NCBI GenBank assembly: GCA_035772735.1
Contig: JASDFA010000010.1
Coordinates: forward strand, 93,268,001 to 93,332,000
Reading direction: 5' to 3'
DNA: 64,000 nt
From: Datura wrightii
Taxonomy: Eukaryota; Streptophyta; Magnoliopsida; Solanales; Solanaceae
The notes under the pieces were generated by a model that was not told where the DNA came from, did not search any database, and saw nothing but the letters and a program-made list of their open reading frames with translations. The position numbers and the translations under genes were made by a program. Below, piece after piece: positions 1 through 11,176 of this stretch; positions within the stretch are counted from its first letter, which is position 1, and each line of letters starts with the position of its first letter.

Positions 1-938
1 ATGAGTCTTCCATTATTCCTCATGATTTCAGTTATTTATGTTCATGACTTATGATGTTATATTTTACAGTACATTTAACCCAATGATCAGTTTATTTGTT
101 TTACTTACGATTTTAGTTATAACCAGTCATATGGTTTATATTTCTAAAGATTGGGTCACTATGTTCAGTTATGATAATCGGCTTATGACTATTTACATCT
201 CAGATATATTTTTAAGCATGTAGGCCTTACTCTAATGATCTAACTAATTTATAATAATATGCATAATTTCAATTAATATTTGTTAACCGTGATTTTACTT
301 ACCTTGAATACTCAGTATATTAAAAGTACTGACCACATACTTTATGCTATATCATTTCATGATATCGATTCAGGTGATTTGGTTCAGTCCCACCGATAGC
401 TCAATCCATCTCAGTCTAGTTAGCCCTGTTATGCATGATTTAAATTAATATTTGTTAAGCATGTTTTTACTTACCTTGCATACTCAGTACATACAAAGCA
501 TTGACCACATACTCTATGTTATATCATTTCATGATATAGGTTCAGGTGATCCAGTTCAGTCCTGCCGAAAGCTGCTCCTATCTCAGTCCAGTTAACCATG
601 TTATGTGAGTCCTCATCTTTCGGGGATATTCAATTAGTTGTGTTATGTCAATTTTGTTTCATACTTAGAGATAGCTAGGAGGTTTTCCTAGCATCTCATT
701 AGTTAGTAGAGGCTTTTCAGTCATGGACTAGTATGTTCAGTTTTGAGGTTCAGTGTTGTGATGTATCATTTGATATACGCTTTTGTTATCTAGACTTCTG
801 CTTATTCATGTTTATGTTATTAGTTTTCGCTTTAACATTTTCTCTTTAGTTGCAATGTTCATGACTTGGGTCAACTTGGAGTCATTCGTGATTCTAGGTC
901 TTATATTTCAATTCAAGATCCTAACTCGAGTCGTGACA
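1..938 (+). mobile_element. 3' end of a Tekay-like gypsy LTR (window-truncated)
   Basis: The stretch ends in an LTR-like terminus (tcgtgaca at 931-938), after which array sequence starts abruptly at cattataagc. Its body resembles the LTR tail at about 60275-60743: a Tactcagtacat-like tract, a tatcatttcatgata palindrome, a gagtcctcat motif and a final gactcg..gaca. That supports plus orientation and a Tekay/Del-like family. The left part, any second LTR and the target duplication lie outside the window, so solo LTR and full element cannot be told apart. The 61-codon ORF at 38-223 has no recognisable domain and is not treated as a gene. Confidence 0.65.
271..606 (+). repeat. Tandem duplication of about 172 bp inside the LTR
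   Basis: Two diverged copies lie head to tail. The marker aattaatatttgttaa occurs at 271 and 443. Each copy then runs through a Tactcagta tract, tatcatttcatgata, a ggttcag block and a ccatctcagtc-like end. The copies differ at many positions, so the duplication is old. Confidence 0.7.
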
Positions 939-2461
939 CATTATAAGCTAGTCATGAAATAGGAAACTTATAACTTTAATAATAGGATGATGTTCTTTTT
1001 GGAAAATATCTAAATTTTCATTGTACTATCATGAACTTCTCAATTTATTGTTTTTCATTTTACTTATTTATTCTTGACTATGACATAAAACTAATTGTTA
1101 TACTTATGTTTGAGCTCCGTTGATTGTCCTGACTAAAAATAAGACTTTTTCCTAGTGATGCGAGTATGATTGGACCTACGACAACAAAGGAAATAATGAA
1201 TCAATCTTGTTAAATATAAGATCAATTTGTCTCCTAGTTCCCTATTTTCCTGAACTTATGAATTAGTAGTGAAATTGTCACAAAATTTATATATTTCCCA
1301 ATTGAAAAAGTTAATAAGTGAAATTTTTATAGGACTGGAGACAATTTAAATTAGATGTATTATTCATCAAGAGAATGGTCTTGCAACTAACATATCATAA
1401 GATAAAAATGGTCATTCCATAAGAAATTCAAGTAAAATATAGGCGGATACCCAATTTTACAAAACAAGCAATCTACAATCTTTAACAAATCACCCCTGCA
1501 AGCTTCACAACCAATGTTAGAAGTATAAGGAGTTATTATTGTTAAAGTTTGAGAACAAGCAGAGGTTGCTGTTGGGTTTGTACAACACGGTGACAAAGAA
1601 AGAGATCTAGCAGTAACGCTAAAAAATGGTGGCAGGGTGCAATAAATAATTATATTACATGAATTGAACATGGACATATGAGATCCAATGTATATTTTAT
1701 GAGTATTTATTTAGTTAGTATATGCATCCTAATTAGAAAAACACTACGTGAAATGTGATAGACCAAAATTGTGGCAAAAGACTTACTAGTTATTCATTGA
1801 TTAATTATATTCTTTGGTGTGGTCGGGATTACTATCAATTGCATAAATACGTTTATTGTATAAAACCCGAAATTTTACAATTATAACTAGGTTTTGGGGT
1901 AATCGAAGTGTCCTGATTAGTTTGGGCACATAACGACAAATTTCTTGGTCTACATGCTTACTTTAACCAATACATGTATATGGTACCTCTTTCCATGAAT
2001 GTTTTGACATATGAAAAGAAATCATAGTGTTTTTTCCTCTATTAGAATTTGAACACAAGACTGCATGACTCTTATACTTTCTTGACCGCATATAACACCG
2101 TTCATTTATCAAATCTTAAAAGGATACATATAATAAGATTGACTGGAGTTAAATATAATATCCTTCATATATCATTAAAATGACAACAATAACATATATA
2201 GATGAACAATGAGAATAAAATTCATAACTAGCAAATGCTATTAAATGACAAGATGAAAAAAAAAGTATTATATGCTTAATTAACTTCCTAAGCATGTCCA
2301 TCATTCTCTTCTCCATCAATGTTATAATTACAAGAAATTTACTTTTAATTGAGTTGTTACTTCCTTTCATTAAGGATGGTCCTCCTATCGATAAATAACT
2401 TTAACACACCATTAATTTCTCTAACATCATGTTTATCGAATCAATTTTTTTCCTGAATAAT

Positions 2462-2653
2462 CTAGTTGAAGAGGTTCTCCATTTCCTTCTCCTTAGCCGA
2501 TTTCTCTATTTTGTTAATACAATTATCATGGGCATTCACTATTGATTCAAGGTACTTCTCATGCTTGACCGACTTGTTCAGCCTTTTGTTCTTATAAAAA
2601 GCTAAATAATCTTTTACTATATCTTTAGCCTGGGATAGAGATGCCAAAAGCAT
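2462..2653 (-). pseudogene. Captured coding-like fragment, left arm of P1
   Basis: Minus-strand 63-codon frame. It begins with the same leader as the right-arm copies (M-L-L-x-S-L-S-Q-A-K-D-I-V-K-D-Y) and is lysine/glutamate rich. I do not recognise the parent gene. In both arms the text just before A-K-D-I-V reads tctctatcycag, a good 3' splice-site pattern. The fragment may therefore be intron plus exon of a host gene captured as DNA; this is inference. Confidence 0.5.
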
Positions 2654-2983
2654 TGTTTATTCCTAGAGTTAAAACAACTAGACCGATTTCTATATCACAT
2701 AGAATAGACATCATTTTTGCTTACTTATATAGTGATTCTAATGTCTTATCTAGAATAAAATATTTCATTATAGATCGAGATTCCTATTAGTCATAACCCC
2801 CTTTCTTCTTCTTCTTATTATTATTTTTTACCCAAATATGAATAGAAATGGGGAATCTCGATCTAATAATGGAAAATTTTATTCTAGATAAGTCACTAGA
2901 ATAACTATATAAGAAAGCAAAAGAGATATCTATTCTATGTGATATAGAAATCGGTCTAATTATTTTTACACCATGAGTAAACA

Positions 2984-3205
2984 ATGCTTTTGGTATCTCT
3001 ATCCCAGGCTAAAGATATAGTAAAGGACTATTTAGCTTTTTCTAAGAACGAAAGGCTAAGCAATTCATTCAAGCATGAAAACTGCCTTGAACTAACAATA
3101 AATGCCCATGAAAATTATGTTAACATAATAGAGAAACTGGTAAAGGTAAAGAACACGAAGAACCTCTTCAACCAAATTGTTGAGGCAGAAAACCAATTTG
3201 ATTAA
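2984..3205 (+). pseudogene. Captured coding-like fragment, right arm of P1
   Basis: 73-codon frame with the pattern S-L-S-Q-A-K-D-I-V-K-D-Y-L-A-F, then a hydrophilic, heptad-like stretch ending N-L-F-N-Q-I-V-E-A-E. It is the inverted partner of 2462-2653 and recurs in U2-U7. No domain is recognisable. Its conservation among units can be explained by recent duplication alone, so it is not called a functional gene. Confidence 0.5.
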
Positions 3206-3303
3206 CATGATGTTAGAGAAATTAATGGTTTATTAAAGTTATCTTTCATTAAGAGGACAAACCTTAACTCAATGAAAATGAAATTGCTTCTGGTTACCAC
3301 ATT

Positions 3304-3305
<2 letters not shown>

Positions 3306-3368
<63 letters not shown>
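3306..3368. repeat. (GA)n microsatellite, U1
   Basis: Uninterrupted GA tract of 63 bp followed by gatggatggatg. It sits at the outer end of the right foldback arm. Confidence 0.97.
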
Positions 3369-3372
<4 letters not shown>

Positions 3373-6300
3373 TGGATGAAATGTCCATTAAATAATTGAA
3401 AGTTTATTCACATAATTTGGAAATTTTAGGAATAAAATAATTGCATAATCTTGTTTTAAAGGTATTTATTAATTACAATCCTAAATAGAATAATATCCTG
3501 AGCTGGTAAATGATAATGGTCAACTTTTTATACAACATCTTGGGTGTATTAAGTTAGAAACATACTCTAATTAATTTTTCATGAAAATATATAGAATATC
3601 TTACTAAAGTTAAAAAAAAAGAAAACTAAATATATGTCTTTCGGTTTCATTTTATAAATTCATTAACGATTTTCTTATTAAGGCACATTAGAAATAATGA
3701 TCCAAGGTTAACATAAACTTAGTTATAGTTCTAGCTTGTTAAAATTCTTAGTAGTTAAATAAAGTCAAATATTATAAGGATTTTATTATGTGAACTACTG
3801 AATATTAACCTAATTATAACGTTCTAAATATTATTATTCCACAATCCATAAAATTGGAGAAAAAACAACTAGCTTATACACTAAGGGTGTTATTTATTTA
3901 TGTTATTGGAGAAATTAATACCTATAAAAAAAATTTTCTAAAATAATGTGTTTTGTTAGTCTCTTCATATAATTATAAATCCCTCAAAATTGATGCAACG
4001 TATGGCTGGCAGTACTAAATAGATAATAGTCATATTAACTAATGTGTAACTCTATGTACTATTATATATATGCAGGATAAAATATAGAATAGGAATATGT
4101 CTGTGGAAATTAATATTTATTTTTACTTCAATTATTGGGAAGCTTTGCAGTAAGCACAGTAAGACCAATCCTCATCATCGGTATTTAGGGTAGATCAACG
4201 ATTTTGCCGAGTATATGCGTTTCCAATACTTAGTCTACTCTTTCTGCACCTTTCCAAGTAGAAAATAAGTCCTTGTTATTTTCCTTTAGGTTAGGATTAG
4301 GAGGGACAATTCGAGAATCTCCAATTTTGAGTTCGTTGAATTTCATTGATGTTTAATCTAAAGATTGTGAGCCCTATTGATTGTTACTTTAAAAGATTGA
4401 ATTTATTATTATATTTGGAATTCAAATAAATTTTAAAACCCTGTTTCTAGATTTAGATGGTGAAAATCATATTAGAAGGGTAATCCTCAATTGTCGAACA
4501 AGTTTAAAGAAGTTGTTTTAATTTGTTTTTTTGAAAATTTTATAGTGGTGTTATTTAAACCTAATGGAGATAGTCTAAGCAGGGTTCCTATAATATATGA
4601 AGTTTTTTGGTAGATATTTGGACTAATTTTGAAAATATATTATGACTAAAAATAAAAAAAAGATTCATCAATGTAGCTAGCGATGTATATAAACTTTTAA
4701 ATATTGTCTAGAAGGAGGACAAATAAAGAAATTTGGTTTATCTGTATTTGAATCAATAAGAAATACTAAAGGTTTGAAATTAATTTCTTATTTCCCATGG
4801 TTGTGAGTAATAGTTAACATCTATGTCACTCATATAGTCCCTCGACTTAAAAGTATTCAACATGAAGCTCCATTTCCCTAATAAAAACAAATGTAGTACC
4901 AATAATACCTTACGATAGAGTAGTTAAACATGAATTTTTCCATCTTTTAGATGTTTTAGGATAATGTGCTTCACTAGATATATATTTGACGGGTTTAAAA
5001 TTTTGTATTAGTCTCATCTCGAGAGCTCAACCTTTAACCTAGATTTCGTATGTTAGTTTGGAAGCATACCCTCCTCACATTATAAGCTAGTCATGAAGTA
5101 GTGGACTTTAACTTTAATTACATGATGAAGTTTCATTTTCTGGAAAAGATCTAAATTTGTATTGTACCTTCGAGAATTGCTCAATTTCTTCTGTTATTCT
5201 CTTATTTACTTTTGGCTATGACTTAAAATTAATTATTGTGCTTGAGTTGGAGCTTTGTTGATGGTCAACACTAAAAATAGGACTGTTCCTTGTGATGTAA
5301 GTATCATTATCCCTAACATAATGGATGAAAAAATTATTCAAATTTGCAATATATAGGCATCAATAGGTTTCCTAGTCCTTTATTTAAACGATCTTGTGAA
5401 TTAGTGGCCAAATTTCCAAAAACAATTTGTATTTCCCAATTGGAAAAGGTAATAAGTGAAATTTGTAGATAGTATCGGATACAATTCAAATATGTAGTAT
5501 TACACATAGAGAGGATGTACTTGCAACTAACATATCACAGGATATAATGGTCATTCCAAATGAATTTCAAGTAAACATAGGTGGACCGCCAATTTTATGC
5601 AACAAGCATTCTACGATCTTCAAAAAATCACCCCTTTGAGCTACACAAGCAATAGTAGAAGTAAAAGGAGTTATGATAGTTAAATTTTATGAAGGAGAAG
5701 AGGTTGTTATTGTTGGGTTTGTACAGCACAGCAACAATGACAATGATGATTATAGAAAAAGAGATCTAGTGGTAATACTAAAGATTGGTGACACTGCGTA
5801 ATAAATAACTATAGTGCATGAGTGAAAACAAAGTCTATGAGATTCAATATATATTTTTTAGGTATTTTTTTGGTTAGTATACTCATCCTAATTGGAGAAA
5901 AACTATGTGAAAAGTGATTGACTAAAATTGTGGCAAAAGAATTACTAGTTATTCATTGATTAATGATATTCTTTTGTGTGGTCGGGATTACTATCCATTG
6001 CATAAATAGGTTTTGTTTATAAAACCGGAAATTTTACAATTATAACTAGGATTTGGGGTTAATCGAGGTTTATTGATTAGTTTTGACACATATCGACACA
6101 TTTCTTGATCTACATGCTTCTCTAACCAATACATGTATATGGTACCTCTATCCATGAAAGTTTTGACATTTGAAAAGAAATCATAGTGTTTTTCCCTCTA
6201 TTAGAATTTGAACATAAGACTGCATGACTCTTATACTTTCTTGACCGCATATAACATTGTCCATTTATAAAATCTTAAAAGGATACAGATAATAAGATTG

Positions 6301-6621
6301 ACTGGAGTTAAATATAATATCCTTCATATATCATTAAAATGACAACAATAACATATATAGATGAACAATGAGAATGAGATTCATAACTAGGAAATGTTAT
6401 TAAATGACAAGATGAAAAAATAAAAGTATTATATGCTTAATTAACTTCCTTAGCATGTCCATCATTCTCTTCTCCATCAATGTTATCATTACAAGAAATT
6501 TCATTTTCATTGAGTTGTTTTTTCTTTCACTAAGGCTAGATCTCTTATCGACAAATAACATTAACACACCATTAATTTATCTAACAGCATGTTTATCGAA
6601 TCAATTTTTTGCCTCAATAAT

Positions 6622-6813
6622 TTAGTTGAAGAGGTTCTCCATTTCCTTCTCCTTAGCCGATTTCTCTGTTTTGTTAATATAATTTTCATGGGCATTCACT
6701 ATTAATTCAAGGTAGTTCTCATGCTTGACCGACTTGTTCAGCCTTTTGTTCTTACAAAAAGCTATATAATCTTTTACTATATCTTTAGCCTGAGATAGAG
6801 ATGCCAAAAGCAT
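6622..6813 (-). pseudogene. Captured coding-like fragment, left arm of P2
   Basis: 63-codon minus-strand frame, close to the P1 left-arm copy; inverted partner of 7147-7368. No recognised domain. Confidence 0.45.
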
Positions 6814-7146
6814 TGTTTACTCCTAGAGTAAAGACAATTAGACCGATTCCTATATCACATAGAATAGACATCGCTTTTTCTTACTAATATAGTGATTCTA
6901 ATGTCTTATCTAGAATTAAATATTTTGTTACAGATCGAGATTCCTAGTAGTAGTAACCCCCTTTCTTCTTCTTCTTCTTATTATTATTTTTTACCCAAAT
7001 ATGAATAGAAATGGGGAATCTCGATCTAATAATTGAAAGTTTTATTCTAGATAAGTCACTAGAATAACTATATAAGAAAGCAAAAGAGATATCTATTCTA
7101 TGTGATATAGAAATCGGTCTAATTATTTTTACACCATGAGTAAACA

Positions 7147-7368
7147 ATGCTTTTGGTATCTCTATCCCAGGCTAAAGATATAGTAAAGGACTATTTAGCT
7201 TTTTCTAAGAACGAAAGGCTAAACAATTCATTCAAGCATGAAAACTACCTTGAACTAACAGTAAATGCCCATGAAAATTATGTTAACATAATAGAGAAAC
7301 TGGTAAAGGTAAAGAAAATGGAGAACCTCTTTAACCAAATTGTTGAGGCAGAAAAACGATTTGATTAA
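7147..7368 (+). pseudogene. Captured coding-like fragment, right arm of P2
   Basis: 73-codon frame, near identical to the P1 right-arm fragment, ending E-A-E-K-R-F-D before a TAA. Confidence 0.45.
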
Positions 7369-7468
7369 CATGATGTTAGAGAAATTAATGGTTTATTAAA
7401 GTTATCTTTCATTAAGAGGACAAACCTTAACTCAATGAAAATGAAATTGCTTCTGGTTACCACATTGT

Positions 7469-7534
<66 letters not shown>

Positions 7535-7550
7535 GAGAGAGAGAAAGAGA
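7469..7550. repeat. (GA)n microsatellite, U2
   Basis: Imperfect GA tract with gagaagaga, gacaga and gaaaga interruptions, then tagacagatagatgg. Confidence 0.97.
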
Positions 7551-8332
7551 TAGACAGATAGATGGATGGATGAAATGACCATTAAGTAATTGAAAGTTTA
7601 TTCACATAATTTGGCAATTCTAGGAATAAAATAATTGCATAATCTTGTTTTAAAGGTATTAATTAATTACAATCCTAAATAGAATAATATCCTGAGCTGG
7701 TAAATGCAAATGGTCAACTTTTTATACAACATCTTGGGTGTATTAAGTTAGAAACATACTCTAATTAATTTTTCATGAAAATATATAGAATATCTTACTA
7801 AAGTTAAAAAAAAAGAAAACTAAATATATCTCTTTCGGTTTCATTTTATCAATTCACTAATGAATTTCTTATTAAGGTACATTAGAAATAATGATCCAAG
7901 GTTAACATAAACTTAGTTATAGTTGTAGCTTGTTAAAATTCTTAGTAGTTAAATAAAGTCAAATATTATAAGGATTTTATTATGTGAACTATTGAATATT
8001 AACGTAATTATAACATTCTAAATATTATTATTCCACAATCCATAAAATTGGATAAAAAACAACTACCTTATACACTGAGAGTGTTATTTATTTGTGTTAT
8101 TGGAGAAATTAATACCTATACAAATTTTTTTTCTAAAATAATGTGTTTTGTCAGTCACTTCATATAATTATAAATCCCACAAAATTGATGCAACGTATGG
8201 CTGGCAGTACTAAATAGATAATAGTCGTATTAACTAATGTGTAACTCTATGTACTATTATATATATGCAGGATAAAATATAGAAAAGGAAAATGTATGTG
8301 GAAATTAAGCACAGTAAGACCAATCCTAATCA

Positions 8333-8337
8333 TTGGT
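8333..8337. repeat. Target-site duplication, left (ttggt)
   Basis: ttggt precedes the LTR here and follows the other LTR at 18747-18751. Uninterrupted units read catcggtatttaggg across this site. Confidence 0.9.
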
Positions 8338-10909
8338 TGTCACACCCCACCTTGGGGGGGGGGGGTATGACTGGCACCTGGTGCCCTATTAAGACCTGAC
8401 CTGCTAGACTGTTAAGCCTGGGCGCATCTGGCGCCTGGCTGGCTCTAATTCACATTTCTAGAAATAAAGGGCTATATAACGGCTGTAAATACAGCCCCCG
8501 GCTCACTGGCCTATAGCCTTCTGTACCTGTCTTGGCAGCTAACCAGAAACATAGTAATTCAGGGGAACCTATGCGGGCCGACAAGGCCACCATGCTGTCT
8601 AGTTATCTGCAACTTACTCAAAAAGCACAAAAAGAAGCTACGTGACCGGCAAGGTCATCACTACTGACAACTATGGCCCCACACGACCATCACAGAAATA
8701 AGAAAGAGTCAAGACAACTATACAACTGCACGGCCCCACACGACCGGCTCATCTGACCACAGGGATTTCATACAGACTGCAAGCCTCTAGGAATAGTAAT
8801 AGAACTGATCGGGACAGGGCCCCGACCTACCCATAATATACAACAAAAGAAACTGAACTACACCTCTGAAATTCAGCCTCCGAATGACTGGAGCTGAATA
8901 CTCAACCGCTGACAGGGAGTCACGTAGAATCGCTTGCTTGTCTATGAGTACCTGCAAGCAAGTAATGCAGCGCCCCACCGGGCGTCAGTACCGCTGGTAC
9001 TGAGTATGTAAAGCAATGACTGAAAAAGATATCTGAAATCAATAACATAGCTGACAAACTGAAACAGAAAGAACTAAATTATCTGTCTGATGATATAAGT
9101 CGTACCTGTTCTCAATCATACCGGGAGGAGTAGGTGTCATATCTGGACACGTATCATTCTACTATTAACCTACTCATGTCTAATATAACATAGCATAACA
9201 TACATATCATAACATAGCACACACAAACCTTACCCGGCCCCCATAAGCCGGGAGGTACAATCAACACAGAGTCTATGCCCCTACCCCGGTCATCCCATCT
9301 CCTACAGTGGCTGTAAGCATCCTGCCGGTCCATGGGTATGCACTTGGGCTCGCTGAGCCCCTGACTATAACTGTATCTGAGTCCGAAGGACTCCAAATCA
9401 ACACCCCGGGCGTACCCGCTCGACGGGGGTGTATAACGGCCGACCAAGGCACAATATGGGGAAACTGGCATCCCATCTTCGTCCCCTTGCGGGACGGCAT
9501 ATCACTCCGAAGAGTGACGTATCCTCGTCCTCTGGCGGACGAGTCGATACAGCTATTAACCCTAGGCTGTCAGGGATGCTAGGTAATCCAACCCCAATCA
9601 ATACAACGGTCTCAACTAGTCATGCTGTCTGTGTATATCATAAGCTAAGACTAACAGGTGTAAGGTATCATATTAATCACATACTGAGCTAATAATAGTA
9701 ATCTGTAAGTGTCTGATACATGCTGAGACAGGTAAGTATAAATATAAGTATAGCCTCCTGTCAGATTGTACTGGGGCAAAGGTTATACAAGAAGGTGTTT
9801 CTGCTGAAAACTATACTGTTTACTGAGTTTCTGTATTAACATGATTTCCTACTTCTAACATGCTTCCTAACCCATATTTAGTTACTATTCTATGTCTGAA
9901 ATGCTTCACGAATACTGTACTACTTCGTGAGGTTTCAGCTAAACACAACAATATCTTAACATGGCATATTACATCACATACTAAATATACTGGGCAATCT
10001 TAACCACTTACGTCCGAATCTATATCATACGGATAGGTATCGTACACGTTACAACCCAAAACTTCTCATATTGCACCAATATTCAAAATAACACAATAAT
10101 CAATTTCTGAACATTCTACTGGTCTGTAAATTACTATACTGCTTCAATGCTACTCAACTTGCCGAGGAAACTTAACTTTACATACCTTATCTTTGAATAT
10201 TCGTCCGTCGGACGAGGCTCGGCCGGTACTTCAACTATTTTCTTCCAACTGCATTCATAAATCCGTCAATTAGTACTAAATACAGCTTTATTGTAAAGAG
10301 CGATGTTACTTTCGATATAGTTTATAGCCTAAACTTAGGCTTATCGAAAGACGATCGAAAACTCGCTATTTTTCAGCGGCCCAGAAGGGAGAATTATTTA
10401 CTTCTCAGCTAGGAACACATAGACATTAATTTAGAGCAATTCTACTTACTTTAGTTCGGTGGCTCGCCGATTCGTTGGCCGTATTTCGCGAAACTAACTC
10501 CGTAGAAATTCTCTCTGCTGCTAAATACCTTGGTATCTAGGATTAATTTGAGTTTGGGCAGCGTTTGGCAGCGTAATCGGACGATAATTTATAATTTTCC
10601 TTCGTTTTCCTCTGTTCTCTGCGCTATTCTGGAAAGTTTTAAGAGTTTAAATGATTTAAACTGAAGTGGGGGCTTTATATACTTGGGCCTGAACTTGGGC
10701 AACGTGTCACGGAGCCATCGCGGAGGCCTCACCTCCGTGACACGCTGCCATCGCGGAGGAGCTCCGCCTCGGCTCCTCCCGTGATGGTTCGACGGGTTTC
10801 TCGTCCGATCTTTTTCCCGGGCCTTTCCCTAGCACCTATGGCCTTCGAATATGCTTAACCAACGTGCGAATGGGTCATCTAAGTGTCGGGAATTCTACGG
10901 GGTATAACA
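8338..10909 (-). mobile_element. 3' LTR of the Tekay-type element
   Basis: 2572 bp, same length as the other LTR. It begins, in plus-strand text, with a G-run (about 8356-8366) longer than in the partner LTR. It has a TATA box on the minus strand at 10673-10681 and the GC-rich palindromic module at 10701-10788. Several short ORFs at 9154-9692 are only open frames in LTR sequence. Confidence 0.95.
10701..10788 (-). repeat. GC-rich palindromic module, Tekay 3' LTR
   Basis: Two nested palindromes: cgtgtcacggag ... ctccgtgacacg and ccatcgcggagg ... its complement. The module resembles those in the Athila-type LTRs and internal region. Confidence 0.8.
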
Positions 10910-10926
10910 TTCTCCCCCCCTTAGGA
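10910..10926 (-). other. Polypurine tract
   Basis: The minus strand is AAGGGGGGGAGAA directly before the 3' LTR, the expected plus-strand priming site. Confidence 0.85.
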
Positions 10927-11176
10927 ACATTCGTCCTCGAATGTATACTGCTATCTAGAGGACTGCTTACTTTACTTTCTGGGAATATTTTGGCAGAGTT
11001 TCCCCTGTATTATGGACTATCGCAAAAACCTGAAATGTAGAAAAGTCCAACACAGGCACTGCACACAATATTCTAAGATTCACTAGACAACTAAATATCA
11101 CTTCTTTCTTTATCATTTACAACGTACAACCATAAGGTACTGTATAAATAATGATACGGACATACCTGTCGTTTGA

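Larger units (their letters stand above)
2290..3380. repeat. Foldback P1: imperfect inverted repeat of about 1.1 kb
   Basis: The left arm (about 2290-2815) and the right arm (about 2835-3380) are reverse complements with many mismatches. Matching pieces include the coding-like fragments at 2462-2653 (minus) and 2984-3205 (plus), ccgatttctatatcacatag against its complement, and gatcgagattcc against ggaatctcgatc. The spacer at about 2790-2850 is a cttcttctt/ttattatt tract. A transcript through it would fold into a long, imperfect hairpin. Confidence 0.88.
939..5075 (+). repeat. Array unit U1
   Basis: First unit, abutting the LTR at 938. It carries foldback P1 and a GA tract. It differs more from the others (for example in the 960-1400 stretch) than the central units differ from one another. 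Confidence 0.88.
6445..7570. repeat. Foldback P2: imperfect inverted repeat
   Basis: Same architecture as P1: left arm about 6445-6955, spacer with ttcttcttcttctta and ttattatt near 6963-6990, right arm about 7005-7570. At the outer left end gaagagaatgatgg (on the minus strand) corresponds to the start of the GA expansion in the right arm. Confidence 0.88.

Noticed and set aside
1387..1677. 96-codon cysteine-containing minus-strand frame in U1, with a partial counterpart at 42959-43165
   Set aside because: The frame is broken in the other units and has no recognisable fold; probably chance, at best an old gene remnant in the unit.
2787..2984. Repeated 65-67 codon minus-strand frame across the foldback centre (also 6944-7147, 21516-21716, 25698-25895, 33812-34012, 40198-40395)
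   Set aside because: It runs through the spacer and inner arm with a lysine run from the cttctt tract; repeated only because the unit is repeated.
9154..9692. Overlapping open frames on both strands, repeated at 16991-17529
   Set aside because: They lie in the two LTRs of the Tekay-type element, overlap each other in several frames and show no domain; GC-richer LTR sequence explains them.
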